Of a stretch of DNA of 43,678 nucleotides, positions 34,485 through 42,416 are shown in pieces. The notes beneath the pieces are model-generated. The model worked only from the letters and a program-made list of their open reading frames with translations. It ran no database searches and was not told the origin of the DNA. Positions within the stretch are counted from its first letter, which is position 1; every line of letters starts with the position of its first letter. The DNA comes from Bacillus sanguinis. GTDB lineage: Bacteria > Bacillota > Bacilli > Bacillales > Bacillaceae_G. Location of the stretch: assembly GCF_018332475.1 (NCBI RefSeq), contig NZ_BOQB01000010.1, positions 1 to 43,678 on the forward strand, written 5' to 3'. Made by a program: the position numbers and the translations under genes.

Positions 34485-35726
34485 TTACACTTCAATATTT
34501 CGCAACATCGTATAAATATCGTTGTTCACTTTACCAAACGATTTAATATTATTTTGAATGTTAGATAATAAAACGACATACACACTTCCGTTTTTACTAA
34601 ATCCATTTAAGCAATTCCATCCTGGCATTACACCGTGATTCGAATAACTGCCCGGGTCTACATACCAACCAAATCCGTAATCCTTTTTCACGGCTGTAAA
34701 CATTTGATCATAGCTCTCTTTTGAAATTAACTTTCCAGAGAAGAGTGCTTCATTAAATAAATATAAATCATGTGCACTTGTATATATATCACCACAACCA
34801 TATAGTTGTGACATACTTGGAATATTAGGTGTTGTCATATTGTTATTTACTATTTTATAACCCGTGGATGGGAATCTTGTTTGTTCTAACTCTCTACCAA
34901 AACCAGAATGTTTCATACCAGCAGGTGCAAAAATATGCTGCTTAATATATTCTTCTAGCGGTTGGCCACTTACTTTCTCGGCAATGTAAGCAAGTATAGA
35001 GTAGTTCGAATCTGAATACTTCCATTTTTCTCCTGGACCTGCAACACGCTTTTGGTTTCCTATTCGTTTTATCAGTTCTTCATGAGAAATATCCTCTGTT
35101 CCCTGCTCATATTCTGGAATTCCTGATGTATGTGTTAATAAATGTTTTAACTGAATACCGTTACCTTGAGGGAAATCTGGAATATACTTTGCAATCGTAT
35201 CCTCTACATTTAACTTATTTTGATCTTTTAATTGCATAATGGCAGTCGCTACAAACGCCTTTGAAATAGAACCAATATAAAAAGTTGTCTCTGAATTATT
35301 CGGTACTTGCTTCTCTTTGTTCGCCATACCGTATCCTTTATTCAAAAGAACTTTTCCGTTCTTCACAATAACAGCTGTCCCACTAAATCCTGCGTTTTGT
35401 AAATATTGATCTAATTGAGCGTTTTCATTAATTTCTTGAGGTGGTCCCTCAGCAGGCTGTTCTGCAGCTTGTGCTTGCTTCACTTGTTCTTCCTGCTCTT
35501 TTTGTTTTGGTGCTTCTTGTTTCTTTTTTTCTTCTTTCTTTTTTAGCTCTTCTTGTTTCTTCATTTCTGCCGCTGCTTTTAAAGTTTCTTGTTTCTTATT
35601 ATGCGCAACAATTTTTGTATACATGAAATATACAAGTGAAAATAGTAAGACGAGAATGATTGTTCTTTTTATGTATACAATCGGCCGACGTGATTTCCCA
35701 TTCGCATTATTTTTTTCGTGATCCAT
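34485..35726 (-). CDS. Membrane-anchored serine beta-lactamase-like protein (class C/PBP fold)
   Basis: A 413-residue protein. An N-terminal membrane anchor (IILVLLFSLVYFMYTKIV) is followed by a charged Lys/Glu/Gln linker of about 50 residues (KKQEELKKKEEKKKQE), then the beta-lactamase fold. Motifs are the S-x-x-K serine in YIGSISKAF, YSD in place of the usual YxN (KYSDSNYSI), and HxG-like NHGVMPGWN. This family includes penicillin-binding-protein-like esterases and D-aminopeptidases; antibiotic hydrolysis is not implied. The ATG at 35726 has AAGGGG upstream; a TTG extension is rejected. The stop at 34485 may be premature: 46 in-frame codons follow. Confidence 0.82.
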   Translation of the reverse strand: MDHEKNNANGKSRRPIVYIKRTIILVLLFSLVYFMYTKIVAHNKKQETLKAAAEMKKQEELKKKEEKKKQEAPKQKEQEEQVKQAQAAEQPAEGPPQEINENAQLDQYLQNAGFSGTAVIVKNGKVLLNKGYGMANKEKQVPNNSETTFYIGSISKAFVATAIMQLKDQNKLNVEDTIAKYIPDFPQGNGIQLKHLLTHTSGIPEYEQGTEDISHEELIKRIGNQKRVAGPGEKWKYSDSNYSILAYIAEKVSGQPLEEYIKQHIFAPAGMKHSGFGRELEQTRFPSTGYKIVNNNMTTPNIPSMSQLYGCGDIYTSAHDLYLFNEALFSGKLISKESYDQMFTAVKKDYGFGWYVDPGSYSNHGVMPGWNCLNGFSKNGSVYVVLLSNIQNNIKSFGKVNNDIYTMLRNIEV

Positions 35727-35910
35727 GATTGCTTTTTTCCCCTTATTCAACAATAATTTACTTCCTCTACTAAAGATTTATTTTAGTAGATTATGGATAC
35801 TCCATCCTATGTCATCCCTACTTTATCACGCACTGCACATATTACCAACCTATATGCATAAAAAAGAAAAAGAAAATTTATAAAAGTAAGATTCCTGTTA
35901 AATTTTTAAC

Positions 35911-35970
35911 ATAAAAAAAGAGGATATCCTCTAAAGAACTGATTTCATCAATCTTTTTGGATATCCCCTT
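35911..35970 (-). terminator. Intrinsic terminator after the GlcNAc PTS gene
   Basis: On the minus strand AAGGGGATATCC pairs with GGATATCCTCTT over 12 bp (one G-U), followed by a T run. The distal arm also lies in the 14-bp palindrome AGAGGATATCCTCT, giving an alternative hairpin with the same T tail. Confidence 0.8.
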
Positions 35971-35980
35971 ATCTAATTAT

Positions 35981-37474
35981 TTATACGTGTTTTTTCATAT
36001 CATCGGCAACAGATTCAACATTTGTACCTACGATAACTTGAACACTCGTGTTACTTAGTTTCATAACACCTTTTGCACCAGCACGTTTTAATGCTGCTTC
36101 GTTTACTTGACCAGCATCTTTCACTTGTAAGCGTAGACGTGTCGCACAGTTATCAATAACTGTTAAGTTTTCTTTTCCGCCTAAAGCTAATACGTAAGTT
36201 TCACCAATTGAACCTGCAACTGGAGCTTCTTCACCTTCAGCTAGTTCCTCTTCGTCTTCACGACCAGGAGTTTTTAGGTCGAACTTCTTAATTAAGAAGT
36301 AGAATACTACAAAGTAAATTGCTGCGTAAATTAAACCGATTCCTGCTAGTAACAATGGTTTTGTTGCAATACCGAAGTTTAAGAAGTAATCGATTGCCCC
36401 GGCACTAAATGAGAAACCATCGTGAATGCCAAGTGTTGTTGTAATGAATAGAGACAGACCTGTTAATACAGCATGAATACCATATAATACTGGTGATAAG
36501 AACATGAATGAGAATTCAATTGGTTCTGTAATACCAGTTAAGAATGAAGTTAATGCTAGACCACCTAACATACCTGTAACCATTTTACGTTTTTCTGGTT
36601 TAGCAGCCGCAATCATTGCGAAACATGCTGCTGGTAAACCGAACATCATAACTGGGAAGAAACCTGTCATGAACATACCTGCTGATGGATCTTTTGCAAA
36701 GAAGCGTGCAATATCACCATGAACGATATCCCCAGCTGCATTTGTAAAGTCACCAAGTACGAACCAGAAGTATGTGTTCATTACGTGGTGTAAACCGATT
36801 GGAATTAATAAACGGTTTAATAATCCGAATAAACCAGCACCGATTGAACCTAAGTTCACGATGCCATGTGCTACTGCATCAATACCACTTTGAATTGTTG
36901 GCCAAATTTGACCGAATACTAATCCTAAAAGAAGCATTACGATTGAAGTAATAATTGGTACAAAACGTTTTCCTGCAAAGAATCCTAACCATTCTGGTAG
37001 TTTAATCTTATGGAATTTGTTGTATAGTAAACCTGCAACAACCCCTGCAATAATACCACCGAGTATGGCCATATTAATTTTCGGCGTTAACGCCGCTGCT
37101 TTTGAAACTTTTGTCATTGTATCTGCTAATTTAGTTGGATCTACTGAACCGACTAAATCTTGAACACTTTTTAATTTATCATTTAACTCTGCTGCTGAAT
37201 ATGTCTTACTTAGAGCATTTGTTGTATTTTGTAAAACAAGATATCCAATTGCCCCGGCAAGTCCAGCTGCTCCACTACCATCAATAGACAAACCGATTGC
37301 AACACCAATTGCAAAAATAAGTGCTAAATTATCAAAAATTGCTGCACCGGCCTGTGCCATAACAGGAATGTTAAATACATCTTCTTGTCCTAAACGAAGC
37401 AATAATCCTGCTGCTGGTAGTACGGCGATTGGAAGCATTAACGCTTTACCAATACGTTGTAGAAACTGCAACAT
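35981..37474 (-). CDS. nagP: PTS sugar permease EIICB, N-acetylglucosamine type
   Basis: A 497-residue protein with an N-terminal EIIC domain (many TM segments from about 10 to 390) and a C-terminal EIIB domain with the phosphorylated cysteine C443 in DNCATRLRL. There is no EIIA, so IIA is supplied in trans. EIIC motifs such as GFFPVMMFGLPAA and GITEPIEFSFMFLSP match NagE/NagP more closely than glucose permeases, so GlcNAc uptake is likely; glucose is the alternative. ATG at 37474 follows GGGGG; a TTG extension is rejected. A cre site overlaps its promoter, indicating CcpA control. Confidence 0.86.
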   Translation of the reverse strand: MLQFLQRIGKALMLPIAVLPAAGLLLRLGQEDVFNIPVMAQAGAAIFDNLALIFAIGVAIGLSIDGSGAAGLAGAIGYLVLQNTTNALSKTYSAAELNDKLKSVQDLVGSVDPTKLADTMTKVSKAAALTPKINMAILGGIIAGVVAGLLYNKFHKIKLPEWLGFFAGKRFVPIITSIVMLLLGLVFGQIWPTIQSGIDAVAHGIVNLGSIGAGLFGLLNRLLIPIGLHHVMNTYFWFVLGDFTNAAGDIVHGDIARFFAKDPSAGMFMTGFFPVMMFGLPAACFAMIAAAKPEKRKMVTGMLGGLALTSFLTGITEPIEFSFMFLSPVLYGIHAVLTGLSLFITTTLGIHDGFSFSAGAIDYFLNFGIATKPLLLAGIGLIYAAIYFVVFYFLIKKFDLKTPGREDEEELAEGEEAPVAGSIGETYVLALGGKENLTVIDNCATRLRLQVKDAGQVNEAALKRAGAKGVMKLSNTSVQVIVGTNVESVADDMKKHV

Positions 37475-37510
37475 TTTAATTCCCCCTATCAAATTTATGA
37501 AATCGTTATC

Positions 37511-37540
37511 ATTATAAGTACGCCTTAGAAAACGCTTTCT
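37511..37540 (-). promoter_or_regulatory. cre site overlapping the nagP promoter
   Basis: AGAAAACGCTTTCT at 37527-37540 is a near-palindromic catabolite-responsive element (CcpA). It overlaps the region upstream of a perfect minus-strand TATAAT (37511-37516), covering the expected -35 position, so CcpA would repress by blocking RNA polymerase. This 324-bp gap (37475-37798) also carries the glutaminase upstream region, with a weak hairpin near 37637-37657. Confidence 0.7.
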
Positions 37541-37798
37541 ATTTACATAACCATAATAACATATAGTTGTATAGATGTGTAGTTTTTATTTTCGAATTTT
37601 TTATGGATAAATCTCCTATTTCCAAACTGTTATATAAAAGGAAAATTCTCCTTTTTTAATATAGAATACTCGAAACGAAATACCTACTATAGAACATGTA
37701 ACTTTCGTTTTATCATTCCACTTTTTCATGTTATTATTTATTTCCGAGCATATCGGGAAAAGTAAACTTAGTTAATTCGAAATAGGAGCGTTGGTACT

Positions 37799-38728
37799 AT
37801 GCAGTGCATTGAAACAAACAACTTACAACAGTTGTTAGAACAAGTAAAACCATATACGAAAAAAGGAAAGCTTGCTACTTATATCCCCGAACTAGGAAAT
37901 GCTAATCCAGATGATTTAGGGATTGCCATTTTCCATAAAGAAACAGAATACATCCATGCTGGCAACTCACAAACACTATTTACTCTTCAAAGTATTTCAA
38001 AAGTAATTACACTTGCACTTGCACTTTTAGATCGTGGTGAAGAATATGTATTTTCTAAAGTTGGAATGGAACCGACTGGTGATCCATTTAATTCTATTAT
38101 TAAGTTAGAAACGACAAGTCCTTCTAAACCACTTAACCCAATGATTAATGCGGGGGCACTAGCTATTACAAGTATGTTAGCAGGAAAAGATAATGAAGAA
38201 AAAATGGAGCGCATTCTTCATTTCGTACGTGAAATAACAGATAATCCTACTATTAATTATTCTTCTAAAGTTGCCAATTCAGAATTAGAGACAGCTTACT
38301 TAAACCGTTCACTTTGTTACTATATGAAACAAAACGGAATTATCGATTGTGATATCGAAGAGCTTATGGACTTATACACTCGTCAATGTGCAGTTGAGGT
38401 AAACTGTATTGATTTAGCACGTATCGGTTTAATTTTTGCGATGGATGGATATGATCCATATAAGAAAAAACAAATTATCCCTAAGCATATTACAAAGATT
38501 TGTAAAACATTTATGGTTACATGTGGTATGTATAACGAATCTGGTGAATTTGCGATTCGTGTTGGTATCCCAGCAAAAAGCGGTGTAGCTGGTGGCATTT
38601 TCGGCTGCGTAAAAGGAGAAATGGGAATTGGTATTTTCGGACCAGCTTTAGATGCAAACGGAAATAGTATCGCTGGTTTTAAAATTCTTGAACTTCTTTC
38701 TGCTCAAGAGGGTTGGAGCATTTTTTAA
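37799..38728 (+). CDS. glsA: Glutaminase
   Basis: A 309-residue serine-dependent glutaminase hydrolysing glutamine to glutamate and ammonia. The catalytic S-x-x-K is S65-I-S-K68 (LQSISKV). Other conserved stretches are [12 protein letters not shown], YFLxR-like CYYMKQ and the C-terminal GVAGGIFG. Length matches the bacterial family (about 305-310). AGGAG precedes the ATG. It is divergent from nagP with a shared upstream region. Confidence 0.96.
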   Translation: MQCIETNNLQQLLEQVKPYTKKGKLATYIPELGNANPDDLGIAIFHKETEYIHAGNSQTLFTLQSISKVITLALALLDRGEEYVFSKVGMEPTGDPFNSIIKLETTSPSKPLNPMINAGALAITSMLAGKDNEEKMERILHFVREITDNPTINYSSKVANSELETAYLNRSLCYYMKQNGIIDCDIEELMDLYTRQCAVEVNCIDLARIGLIFAMDGYDPYKKKQIIPKHITKICKTFMVTCGMYNESGEFAIRVGIPAKSGVAGGIFGCVKGEMGIGIFGPALDANGNSIAGFKILELLSAQEGWSIF

Positions 38729-38737
38729 TTCAGAGCT

Positions 38738-38764
38738 ATCCTGCTATACTAGCAGGATTTTTTC
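38738..38764 (+). terminator. Intrinsic terminator after glsA
   Basis: A 9-bp stem ATCCTGCTA / TAGCAGGAT with loop TAC, then a T run. It lies 10 bp after the glsA stop. Confidence 0.88.
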
Positions 38765-38903
38765 ATTTCATAAAACTCTTAACTTTATCAGCTATCCACG
38801 CCCTTACAAAAACCGTGATGAAAGTTTCTCTCTATCATGCATATTTGCTCCCCCCTCCTGAATAATATAGTACAACCTAGCGCTATATGTGGAGGTGTGA
38901 AAG

Positions 38904-39245
38904 ATGAAACTAATATTTCAAATGGGAAAACAGCCTGTTCTTGAAAAAACAATTCTCCTTTTTATATTGAGCATTGTAGAAAGCTTGAAGTTAAAAGTTG
39001 TTTCACTCGATGAAGCTCACCGATACATATTCAATTTAGAAGTACTTGAACTGTTAATGGATCGGAACATCGATGATCAAGTACTTGAACTTATTCATTT
39101 CGGAATGGGACTTGAAGACATTCATCATGTGCTTCCTGAAGAACTTGAACATACGATTGAAGAATTAAAGTGGCTTTGTATCCAAGTATTAAGTGAGTAC
39201 AGTATGCATGAAGAGTCAGAACAATTAATTGAAGATATACGGTAA
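38904..39245 (+). CDS. Uncharacterised helical protein
   Basis: A 113-residue protein, acidic and helical, with a moderately hydrophobic first third (ILLFILSIVESLKLK) that is unlikely to be a true signal or TM segment. A good ribosome site, GGAGGTG, precedes the ATG, and a terminator follows directly, so the gene is likely real. It may be a DUF3969-type protein, but I cannot be sure. Function unknown. Confidence 0.65.
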   Translation: MKLIFQMGKQPVLEKTILLFILSIVESLKLKVVSLDEAHRYIFNLEVLELLMDRNIDDQVLELIHFGMGLEDIHHVLPEELEHTIEELKWLCIQVLSEYSMHEESEQLIEDIR

Positions 39246-39269
39246 AAAAGCACCTATGTAGGTGCTTTT
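39246..39269. terminator. Bidirectional terminator at 39246
   Basis: AAAAGCACC and GGTGCTTTT form a 9-bp stem with loop TATGTA. It separates two convergent small genes, and the stop of the minus-strand gene overlaps its end. Confidence 0.8.
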
Positions 39270-39426
39270 AATGTTTTTTTAAACTATTTTTATACGCCTC
39301 AATATTTACTGGTAGTTCTTCCTCTTCCAAAGTATGTTCATTTACATCTTTATGAATGAACGCACCTTTAGGTGGTTGATGATCGTGCCCTTTTTTCTTA
39401 TGATCAAATGCTTTTCCGCGTCCCAT
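39268..39426 (-). CDS. Small His/Lys-rich protein
   Basis: A 52-residue protein starting MGRGKAFDHKKKGHDHQPPK. The N-terminal half is rich in His and Lys; the C-terminal half is acidic (TLEEEELPVN). AAGGGGG lies upstream of the ATG, and a terminator follows. I do not recognise the family. Metal binding or a spore-related role is possible, but nothing here shows it. Confidence 0.7.
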   Translation of the reverse strand: MGRGKAFDHKKKGHDHQPPKGAFIHKDVNEHTLEEEELPVNIEAYKNSLKKH

Positions 39427-39540
39427 ACAAATCCCCCTTTCTTAAAAGAAATCCGTATTAGTATGGAGAAAAGTACGTCGATATATGCAATCCCTTGCCA
39501 TATTTCCAAGGAAATACTCGAACCTTGTTTTCTACTCTCC

Positions 39541-40152
39541 TTACAACAACTGATCGATCCCAATAAGAATTAATAGCAAGCCTGCAATCACAGTAGCCCA
39601 TTTCCCTAAGTATGCTGCTAAAAATCGTTTTCCTACATACGCAAAACCACTAATACAAATAAAACTAAACACTCCAGAAATAGTTGCTGTAAGCCACAGA
39701 TTCAAGTTTGTTACCCCAGCATCAAATCCACCCGCAATATTATTAATAGATAATGCGACTCCTAAAACAATTGCTTCTGAAAAACTAATTGTTTTGGAAC
39801 CATCAAAATCTGCCTTTTCTGGATCACGTAAAATTCCCATAAGTACATTACTATCTTTAGAGCTTACGGTATCTCTCTGCCCTAAGAAAGGCTGGCACAA
39901 AATAAACACCCCGATTACCCCTAAAACGATTGCTCCAATTAGGTTTGCAGTAAACTCTGAAATAAATAACGCTATCCAGTTTCCAAAAAAGCCAGCTAAT
40001 AAAGTAAATAAAAAACCAAAAAATGCGATGATAAAATTGTTAAGCCACGAAATTCGAATTTTACGAATACCATATGCAATCCCGACACCTGCATTATCTA
40101 AATTAGAAGCAATTCCGATTAAAAAAATTGAAAATAGACCTGCCGTACTCAT
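39541..40152 (-). CDS. ytaF: Sporulation membrane protein YtaF (MntP-like)
   Basis: A 203-residue membrane protein with six hydrophobic segments in a two-fold arrangement, of the MntP/YtaF family. Motifs: IGIASNLDNAGVGIAYG in the first half and VLGVALSINNIAGGFDAG in the second, where the Asn/Asp pairs suggest a cation path. A cytosolic loop of about 30 residues (RDPEKADFDGSK) is typical of YtaF. AAGGGGTGG precedes the ATG. Cation export is inferred from the MntP relation. Confidence 0.88.
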   Translation of the reverse strand: MSTAGLFSIFLIGIASNLDNAGVGIAYGIRKIRISWLNNFIIAFFGFLFTLLAGFFGNWIALFISEFTANLIGAIVLGVIGVFILCQPFLGQRDTVSSKDSNVLMGILRDPEKADFDGSKTISFSEAIVLGVALSINNIAGGFDAGVTNLNLWLTATISGVFSFICISGFAYVGKRFLAAYLGKWATVIAGLLLILIGIDQLL

Positions 40153-40193
40153 AAACAGCCACCCCTTTTTCTCACTTTTCCATGCATCTTATG

Positions 40194-40253
40194 AAAATGT
40201 TGAGCAACTGTGCCTGTCTGTTTCATATACATGTAATAAATGCTCAACATTTT
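40194..40253. repeat. Long inverted repeat between ytaF and the HTH gene
   Basis: AAAATGTTGAGCA (40194-40206) and TGCTCAACATTTT (40241-40253) are a perfect 13-bp inverted repeat with a 34-bp spacer, in the divergent intergenic region. It could be an operator, or on the plus strand a terminator-like hairpin (six T follow) just ahead of the HTH gene's ribosome site. Confidence 0.65.
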
Positions 40254-40281
40254 TTCAACAATAAAAAGGAGTGCCTTCTCT

Positions 40282-40935
40282 ATGCCTAAAGAAAACCCAA
40301 ATGAGCGGCTTAGTAGATTAATAAAAAAACTTTTAAAAGAACGTGCCTTATCTATGCGCCAACTCGGAATGCTTACAAATATTGATCCTGCAACAATCTC
40401 AAGAATTATGAATGGTAAACAACCGCCAAAACAAAAACACCTACAAAAATTCGCAGAATGTCTGCAAGTTCCACCCCAATTGTTATTTGATGAAATGTAT
40501 CCGGATTCTCCTCACATTAATAAAGAAAAGACGGATATGTACACATCTCTTGATACAATTCAGCAAACTCTGCAATCCTCTAACTTATTCGATTTCGACT
40601 ACACAACAACCCGCGTAAAACAAGAACTTGAAAACTATGAACGATATGCTCAAACAACAGAGGGTGAAAAGCGTATTCATGAAAGTTTTGCAAGCAAGTT
40701 AGAACAAATTGATAGTGCTGGTCCTTTCATTGAACAATTAACGGATATGTATCAACAATTTTGCAATGAAACGATTCCAAAAGAAGAGCGGGCAGTTCTT
40801 GGCGGCGCATTACTGTATTTCATTTTATCGACAGATATTATTCCCGACTATCTCTTTCCAATTGGCTATTTAGATGATGCAATTGCTGTTGAATTAGCGA
40901 AAGAGAAATTAATCGAACTAAAACGAAAGACATAG
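40282..40935 (+). CDS. HTH (Xre) and DUF1232 domain protein
   Basis: A 217-residue protein: an Xre-type helix-turn-helix (about 8-70; SMRQLGMLTNIDPATISRIM with NGKQPP), a helical linker, then a DUF1232 domain near the C terminus (LGGALLYFILSTDIIPDYL with FPIGYLDDAIAV). DUF1232 usually contains a short hydrophobic hairpin, so the protein may contact the membrane. AAGGAG precedes the ATG at 40282; a 14-residue upstream extension is rejected. It may be a regulator that senses a membrane signal (inference). Confidence 0.85.
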   Translation: MPKENPNERLSRLIKKLLKERALSMRQLGMLTNIDPATISRIMNGKQPPKQKHLQKFAECLQVPPQLLFDEMYPDSPHINKEKTDMYTSLDTIQQTLQSSNLFDFDYTTTRVKQELENYERYAQTTEGEKRIHESFASKLEQIDSAGPFIEQLTDMYQQFCNETIPKEERAVLGGALLYFILSTDIIPDYLFPIGYLDDAIAVELAKEKLIELKRKT

Positions 40936-40944
40936 AAAAACAAA

Positions 40945-41022
40945 GAACTATTTCAGTTGTTTCTATCCAACTCTGAAATAGTTCACTAAAAAATCGTACA
41001 AGTATACATACCTGTACGATTT
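40945..41022 (-). terminator. Tandem hairpins ending the M20 peptidase transcript
   Basis: GAACTATTTCAG/CTGAAATAGTTC (40945-40984) is a 12-bp stem, and AAATCGTACA/TGTACGATTT (40991-41022) a 10-bp stem. On the minus strand both are followed by T-rich runs, so they act as a double terminator of the peptidase gene. Confidence 0.7.
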
Positions 41023-41034
41023 CAACATACTAAT

Positions 41035-42309
41035 CTATTTTTTCGTATGACACCATTCATATATAAATGCTGTTATTACTTTTGTAAATTCAATTAACTG
41101 TTCTACTTCAACTTTCTCATTTATTGAATGAGCTTCTTCTAATGTACCAGGTCCGTAAATAACAGCTGGGATATGAAATTCACTAAACCAACCACCATCC
41201 GTTACCGTTGCAGACATATCTAAAATTACATGTTTAGATAGAATTGATTCGTGTACTGAGCTAAGAGTTTTTACTGCTGCATGTTCACTATCCACTTCCA
41301 AAGAAGGGAAAATTTCGCCACGATCCACAATCATTGATTCTCCGCCCCATTTAAATTGTGGTGGATTTTCACTTAACCATGGATCAGCAGCCGCTACTTT
41401 CCCAATATACTCTTCAATTTCTTTTATTATTTGTTCATGTGTTTCATTCGGATAGAAGTGCACTGTTATCCATAACCGGCACTCATCCGCAATAAACGCT
41501 GCATGCCGTCCGCCTTCAATAACGGCTGGGTTAATTGTTGTTGTTCCAGATGGATAGCCTTCATATGTTTTCATAACTGCCCAATGACGCTCTAATTCTT
41601 GTAAACTTTGCACAATTTTCATCATTTTTTCAATCGCACTCGCTCCGAATAAACGTCCTCCAGCATGAATCATTTGCCTGCGTGTTGCATCATGAAACGT
41701 TTGGGGGCTTTTCACAGTGACCCATCCAGTAATTACGCCGCCCTGTCCTTGCATATGTAAATCACTCGTATCCACTACGACTGCAAAATCAGCATCATAA
41801 CCTCTTTTGCAACATTGAAGTGTACCAGCTTCTCCAACTTCTTCCCCAATTACGGATTGAAAGATTACATCTCCAGGTAATTCAATGCCAGCTTCTTGTA
41901 AAAGTTGAATAGCAAATAGCGCTCCAGCCAGTCCACCTTTCATATCTGCCGCACCACGCCCAACTAACCAACCATCTTTTATAAACGGCTCAAACGGATT
42001 AGTCTCCCACGCCTCATCTGCTGACACTTCAGCTACATCCATATGTCCGTTAATAATAAGACTTTTATATGTGTCACTTTCTATCCCTCTTTTCACCCCA
42101 ACAACGTTCGGGTCATTCGGATATACATCCCATTTATCAACACTAAAATTTCGTTTTCTTAGAAAATCTGCAACAAATTGTTGCGCCTCATTTGTGTTTC
42201 TCGCCGGCGGTGCTGGTGTTTCAAAACGAATTAATGTTTTTGTAAGTTCTAGTAATTCCTCTTTCCTTAAATCTATTTGTTTTAACAGCTGTGAAACTTC
42301 TTGATTCAT
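41035..42309 (-). CDS. M20-family metallopeptidase (ArgE/DapE type)
   Basis: A 424-residue di-zinc hydrolase. Metal motifs are NGHMDVAEV (His/Asp), GRGAADMKGGLAG (Asp) and the catalytic GEEVGEAGT (Glu pair). The lid domain is inserted from about residue 190 to 300. Family members deacylate or cleave N-acyl amino acids and dipeptides (ArgE, DapE, CPG2); the substrate is not specified. The ATG at 42309 has AAGGGG upstream; a 16-residue extension is rejected. It follows the amino acid permease on the same strand, but the terminator at 42358-42397 separates them. Confidence 0.87.
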   Translation of the reverse strand: MNQEVSQLLKQIDLRKEELLELTKTLIRFETPAPPARNTNEAQQFVADFLRKRNFSVDKWDVYPNDPNVVGVKRGIESDTYKSLIINGHMDVAEVSADEAWETNPFEPFIKDGWLVGRGAADMKGGLAGALFAIQLLQEAGIELPGDVIFQSVIGEEVGEAGTLQCCKRGYDADFAVVVDTSDLHMQGQGGVITGWVTVKSPQTFHDATRRQMIHAGGRLFGASAIEKMMKIVQSLQELERHWAVMKTYEGYPSGTTTINPAVIEGGRHAAFIADECRLWITVHFYPNETHEQIIKEIEEYIGKVAAADPWLSENPPQFKWGGESMIVDRGEIFPSLEVDSEHAAVKTLSSVHESILSKHVILDMSATVTDGGWFSEFHIPAVIYGPGTLEEAHSINEKVEVEQLIEFTKVITAFIYEWCHTKK

Positions 42310-42357
42310 CGCTAATTCCCCTTTGCATACATAGTATGTTTCCAGCTTTATTTTCAC

Positions 42358-42397
42358 AAAAAAAGAGACTGTTTACAATTTTACAGTCTCTTTTTTT
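42358..42397 (-). terminator. Strong terminator between the permease and M20 peptidase
   Basis: A 15-bp stem (AAAAAAAGAGACTGT and complement) with a 10-nt loop; T runs on both sides. It ends the amino acid permease transcript 20 bp after its stop. Confidence 0.92.
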
Positions 42398-42416
42398 GCA
42401 TAAGTTTCTAATATAT

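Noticed and set aside
38804-38842. A 12-codon minus-strand frame (MHDREKLSSRFL) after a strong GGAGG-like site
   Set aside because: Too short to support as a gene; a frame-shifted continuation looks protein-like, but the evidence for a decayed gene is weak.
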